Part shown: positions 60,210-64,000 of the stretch, piece after piece | How the letters are laid out: each line of letters opens with the position of its first letter | Numbering within the stretch: the stretch's first letter is position 1 | From: Plectrocnemia conspersa | Taxonomy: Eukaryota > Arthropoda > Insecta > Trichoptera > Polycentropodidae | Length of the DNA: 64,000 bases | Assembly: GCA_009617715.1 (NCBI GenBank) | Contig: VTFK01000028.1 | Coordinates: forward strand, 310,001-374,000 | Direction: 5' to 3' | Notes under the pieces: model-generated | The model's database searches: none | What the model saw: the letters and a program-made list of their open reading frames with translations, nothing else | Told to the model about the DNA's origin: nothing | Translations under genes and position numbers: made by a program

Positions 60210-60436
60210 CCCTTTCACCGCGGCTGATATTTTTGTGCGAAATTTCGAAATTTGTTAATATGTGGAGGGCACCTATTCATGCCATATTTTTAAAAATAAT
60301 ATGGTTCAATAAATTCAAATGATATACAACCTTAAATTATACTTAATAGCCATATTTTTAGGCTCATCCTTAGGTGTCTAATGAGTACTAGCGGATTTCT
60401 GTATGACGGCTATAGAAGCCATCCGCGGTGAAAGGG
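60210..60436. mobile_element. piggyBac-type MITE with TTAA duplication
   Basis: 227 bp starting CCCTTTCACCGCGG and ending with its exact 14-bp inverse CCGCGGTGAAAGGG. TTAA is on both sides (60206-60209 and 60437-60440). TTAA targets with CCC-beginning termini define piggyBac-superfamily MITEs. The interior (GCGAAATTTCGAAATTTG) is non-coding. The sharp ends imply a recent insertion. Confidence 0.9.
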
Positions 60437-60533
60437 TTAACTACTGAATTTATTCAATAAATCGATGCTATGATAATTTACCCACCGCTCTTCTTCATTG
60501 CTGTGTATACATGCATTTTATTGTTATTATCTA

Positions 60534-61210
60534 CAGCTCATCACATAGGGTGAGTTCTTGATGAATCGATTAATGCATTAGGGATGAAATCTTTTGCTTT
60601 TTCTACGGCCCACAATCGCTTACCATCTCATCCAAACAGATTAAATTTGGATTCGTCTGAGAAAGGCACTCTTCTCCAATCTTTGACGGTCCAATGGCGA
60701 TGAGCTTTTGCCCATTCAAGGCGATTCTCCTTCATTTTCTAAATAAATAGTGTTTTTTTGCTGGGTTTCGCGCTTTAAATCCAGCTTCAACCAAACGTCT
60801 ATTCACTCTTCTCGAAATATTAGAGTTTGAAGTAGATTGCAATTCTGTTTGTATTTCAGCGGCGATTTTAAATCGATATTTTTTTATGATATCCTTTAAT
60901 CTGCGGTCTTCCGACCACTCTAGAATTCCTATTTCGCGATATTTTTTTATAAATTTTCGAATAGCAGAAGCACTAAAAACCCCGTGATCGACATTTGTTT
61001 AGATCTCTCCATGATTTTGAGTTTGTCTTTACATAGCCGAGGCTAAAGTGCAACTGAGGAGGCTTTACAAGTTAAAATATTTTGTAAATTATTACCACAG
61101 ATGCACTTGATCAAACAAAAATACAATAGAACAAGTTTTACGGAAAGAAAACATATTAATAATAGATTTCGTGAAATATTGCCTATGAAACTTTCAATTG
61201 GCCACATCTG
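60534..61210 (-). mobile_element. Second Tc1-like copy, 3'-truncated
   Basis: On the minus strand it begins CAGATGTGGCCAATTGAAAG next to TA at 61211-61212 and follows the copy at 40684-42057 through the helix-turn-helix, the SDESKF block and CGATTCATCAAG. Homology stops near 60534, the point corresponding to about 41,450, so the 3' half is lost. It keeps 14 bp (between two TTTC words near 61,178) that the other copy lacks. Stops and frameshifts are independent of the first copy. It lies antisense in Pellino intron 3. Confidence 0.88.
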
Positions 61211-61698
61211 TATGTCTAAATTGAGTTAAAAGTAGCGGGTCACGATTAAGACAATACGTTTGATTGATGCGTAAACTTAATAAAATTATTTTCACGCGTA
61301 ATAATTCAACTAACTTTTGTACTTTGAATCGATAATTAATGGTGGATTTGGCATATGTTAATTCCAAATACTTTGCAAACACGCATAGTTTAATAGTTTT
61401 CATTCTGCGTTAGCTCAATTTCTCCGAATTGTTTCTAAAATTCACGAGCTCTGTGTTACTGATAAGGTAACCATTTGACGATATCTAAATGTTTGTTTTG
61501 GGCGATTGCGAAAATGGGAAAATCCTGATCGAGAGATAAACCTACAATGACGTTGCGCTATATTTACTCTAAAATGTTGTCGCCTTTTCCGAAACTCTTT
61601 AAAATTCCTACCTAAATAATTGTGGTTATCCTCTTAAAATTCTTAAAACTTTCAACTAAAGGATTGTTCAGAATAACTCGTGTTTCTTCTCATAGTTC

Positions 61699-62129
61699 AT
61701 GTGTATATTGCATTCACTACCTTCTAACCTCATTGGAATTGTGATGATGACACCTTTCCATTCCAAACCATCTTTATTTGGCAACCCTGCTCACGCTTCA
61801 GTCGTTGGAACCCATCACCGCTCGCCTCGATCTCGTAATCTTCGAGAGGCGATCGTTCCACTTTGGTCGCTAAAAAGTTCGGCTTCGTTCGCGGCGGCTG
61901 ACCGCGAAACCGATCGTGCGGAACACCCTCTGGCCAAATCGGCTCTTTCCATTTCCACTTCTGCTACGTTCCATTTAACCAGCAAAGCCGAGTCTCCGTC
62001 GAAGGCGTCGTCAGATCTGAAGAGCGCCTCATTAGTGGTTATTCGCGGTATGATTGAAATTAATACATTCGAAGTACACAAAGGTCGTCCGTTCACACCG
62101 TAATGTTCGATTTGTTGATGTGTAGCCAA
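61699..62129. other. GC-rich patch open on both strands
   Basis: Bases about 61,790-62,100 are CpG-rich, with a 134-codon plus frame (61699-62103) and a 104-codon minus frame (61815-62129). Neither has an ATG-led start of note, a recognised motif or clear splice sites. The sequence does not match any Pellino exon. It could be an unidentified exon or a regulatory element. Confidence 0.25.
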
Positions 62130-64000
62130 GAGTGCAATCTCTGCGTGGGTTTATTTATATGTATTCGATTGGATGCCTAATGGATTCAGATTAAATGCAT
62201 TGAGGCGAAGAAGTCGTTCGCGGCGTCAGTACCACCAATCAATGGCCATAAACGCTTTTCTTCTAACGAATGCTGTTTGGTCTCGGATCATATATGAATG
62301 CTTATGTGCTTATTGCCGGTATATTACTGGTATTATCCAAATCACAGTTAAAATATGAAGAAGTCAGCAAATAGACTCGTGTACGTAACTTGCTTTGAAA
62401 TTTTCGCCGATAAGCATTATCTACGTATGTGCGAAATTTAATCTTTGTTGGTTTCGCGTATCCGGCGTAACGACCGGAACAAAAATTCCGCACACTTGTT
62501 TAACGTTTATATGTATTCATAGTTTCTAAGAGTCTAGTTTTAGATCAAGTAAGCGCTATCAGATTTGCAGATTATCTTTATCAGTAATATAAGTTTATTT
62601 TATTAAATATATTTCTTTAAAGTATGTATAATCTAATGTTTAGCTCATCTTGTGCAATCAAAAAATAAGCGTGCTCGTCAATCATCGATGCGACTTGATA
62701 CCCCACAATACACCTTTTAAACGTTTTAAGAAACAAAAAGATACACAAATCATCAGCATCTTTAATCGAATCGAGCACGAAACGTGTCCCTCCCACCGAT
62801 AAACTTAATAAGCCCTCGTCGACCAAGCGACATTGAAAAGCCTAATCCGACTCAGCCACGCAATCTGACCTGATGATTTTCCATATCCGAGATTTGTGTC
62901 GCTCATGCCTCTACATCACGTATACGTACCTATATATGTATGTATATATATATAAAAAAAAAACAATGACTATATACGCGCTGTTTACAAAGCCGTGCAT
63001 TTAGATCCGGTTTTCTACGTATGTGGAGCTTTTGGAAGGTTCACGTTCGGTTGTTGAACCGGCTCTCGGAACGGCTCTCCTCAGCCGTTTCGCGCTCGAG
63101 GGGATGAACGATGATTCGCGAAGGGTTTTGGAGCGAGACACTGAAGAAGTCCGCCGAAGCCTTTGCAAAATGAGCTCGCCCCCAACTGGGAATTATATGT
63201 CTTCGCGCGACCTGACCCGGTGCATAATCGATTACGCATGATTGGCGAGCAAGCGTTTAGTGGCGGGTCTTGGCTTGGCTAAACATGTGTGTATCACTAT
63301 AAATAGTTCTCAAATTCAATTTTGTTTGATCTTATAATGATATACGGTTCAAGTAGCGTATTTATAGAACTCGGTGACACATACTTTCTAGTGTACTGAC
63401 TTATATGCTAGTGTGTTTATTCAGTTATGGCGTTCCTGTTCGATTTGAACTCTGAATTTCGGACACCTTAGCTGTATTAGGGTTAACGTAAAGAGGGAAG
63501 CGGCTGCTTCTATAGTTTCTGTCGATGCTTACCGTAGCTCCACTCAGTTCGAATTCCGACAAACTCTTTTGTATCGGGAGTAACTGGTGTAGGTTTTGCT
63601 GAAAGAAGTCAATGTTGTGGGCTATGTATGCTCTTTTATACGCTTGATCGAGATGGAGGATTCATTTGATCTGGTTATTCTTAATGCGTACACCAATTGG
63701 GACGATTTTGATGCAGAATTAGATTTGTTTATGTCCTTCGTATTTTTAATGAGAATCGCTGCGTGATCATTTAAGTTTAAATATGTGGTGATTTGGCAAC
63801 ATTGCACTTGTCAATGCAATATTATTATTTTGTGTTTATAAAGGCACTGAAATTGTTGATCCATTTGGGGACGCTAGTACCTAGGAATTTTGCTCGTCAC
63901 GTAAAAATACACTTATATAACATAGTGCCTGAACTACACTCTCTGGAAGTTGGCCAAGGTTGGCCAAGGACGGAGAATATAGTGGGTTACTTCGGAGTTA
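62130..64000. other. Pellino intron 3 continues, no confirmed gene
   Basis: A short (TA)n/(TATG)n microsatellite lies at about 62,930-62,965. A GC-raised patch at 63,030-63,245 has a 72-codon plus frame starting from GTG with no recognised motif. A duplicated word, AAGTTGGCCAAGG/GGTTGGCCAAGG, is at 63,947-63,970. No Pellino exon was found before the window end. Confidence 0.35.

Overview
The window is eukaryotic nuclear DNA, most likely from an insect. Its two recognisable genes are split by GT-AG introns and encode proteins closest, from memory, to insect Brf1 and Pellino. The background is AT-rich, and most of the remaining sequence is decayed transposable elements typical of arthropod genomes: Tc1/mariner, pogo-like, piggyBac, hAT, Jockey-type LINE, Penelope-like and tRNA-derived SINEs. 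The insect order cannot be settled by eye. There is no operon structure, CRISPR array or bacterial signal.

Layout. 1-26,100: no confident gene. This stretch holds a CpG-rich island (about 170-400), one candidate first coding exon on the minus strand (4915-5125), two GC-raised islands (15,100-15,360 and 22,650-22,880) and many mobile-element remnants. 26,103-28,798: eight 3' exons of Brf1, the TFIIIB subunit that brings RNA polymerase III to tRNA and 5S genes. All eight splice phases agree and the stop codon is present, but the zinc ribbon and first cyclin fold are not in the window, so the preceding intron probably exceeds 26 kb. 30,011-30,989: a non-autonomous hAT-type element with perfect 8-bp target duplications. 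31,278-33,985: an unrecognised two-exon gene for an 858-residue Gln/Ser-rich low-complexity protein with degenerate internal repeats.

35,740 to the end: the 5' part of Pellino (Pli), the E3 ubiquitin ligase of Toll/IL-1 signalling. It has a CpG-rich promoter and leader carrying two upstream ORFs, a 14-nt first coding segment (36,074-36,087), and exons at 44,623-44,730 and 45,719-45,950. Intron 1 (8.5 kb) contains a full-length but dead Tc1 element and a piggyBac remnant. Intron 3 runs beyond the window end (over 18 kb) and contains foldback arrays, a mariner remnant, a Jockey-type LINE, a perfect piggyBac MITE and a second Tc1 copy in opposite orientation.

No functional link between Brf1, the Gln/Ser-rich gene and Pellino is visible; they are simply neighbours on the plus strand. 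The most novel item is the Gln/Ser-rich gene. The best-supported new structural calls are the Pellino micro-exon with its upstream ORFs, the precise MITE boundaries, and the foldback arrays next to Pellino exon 3.
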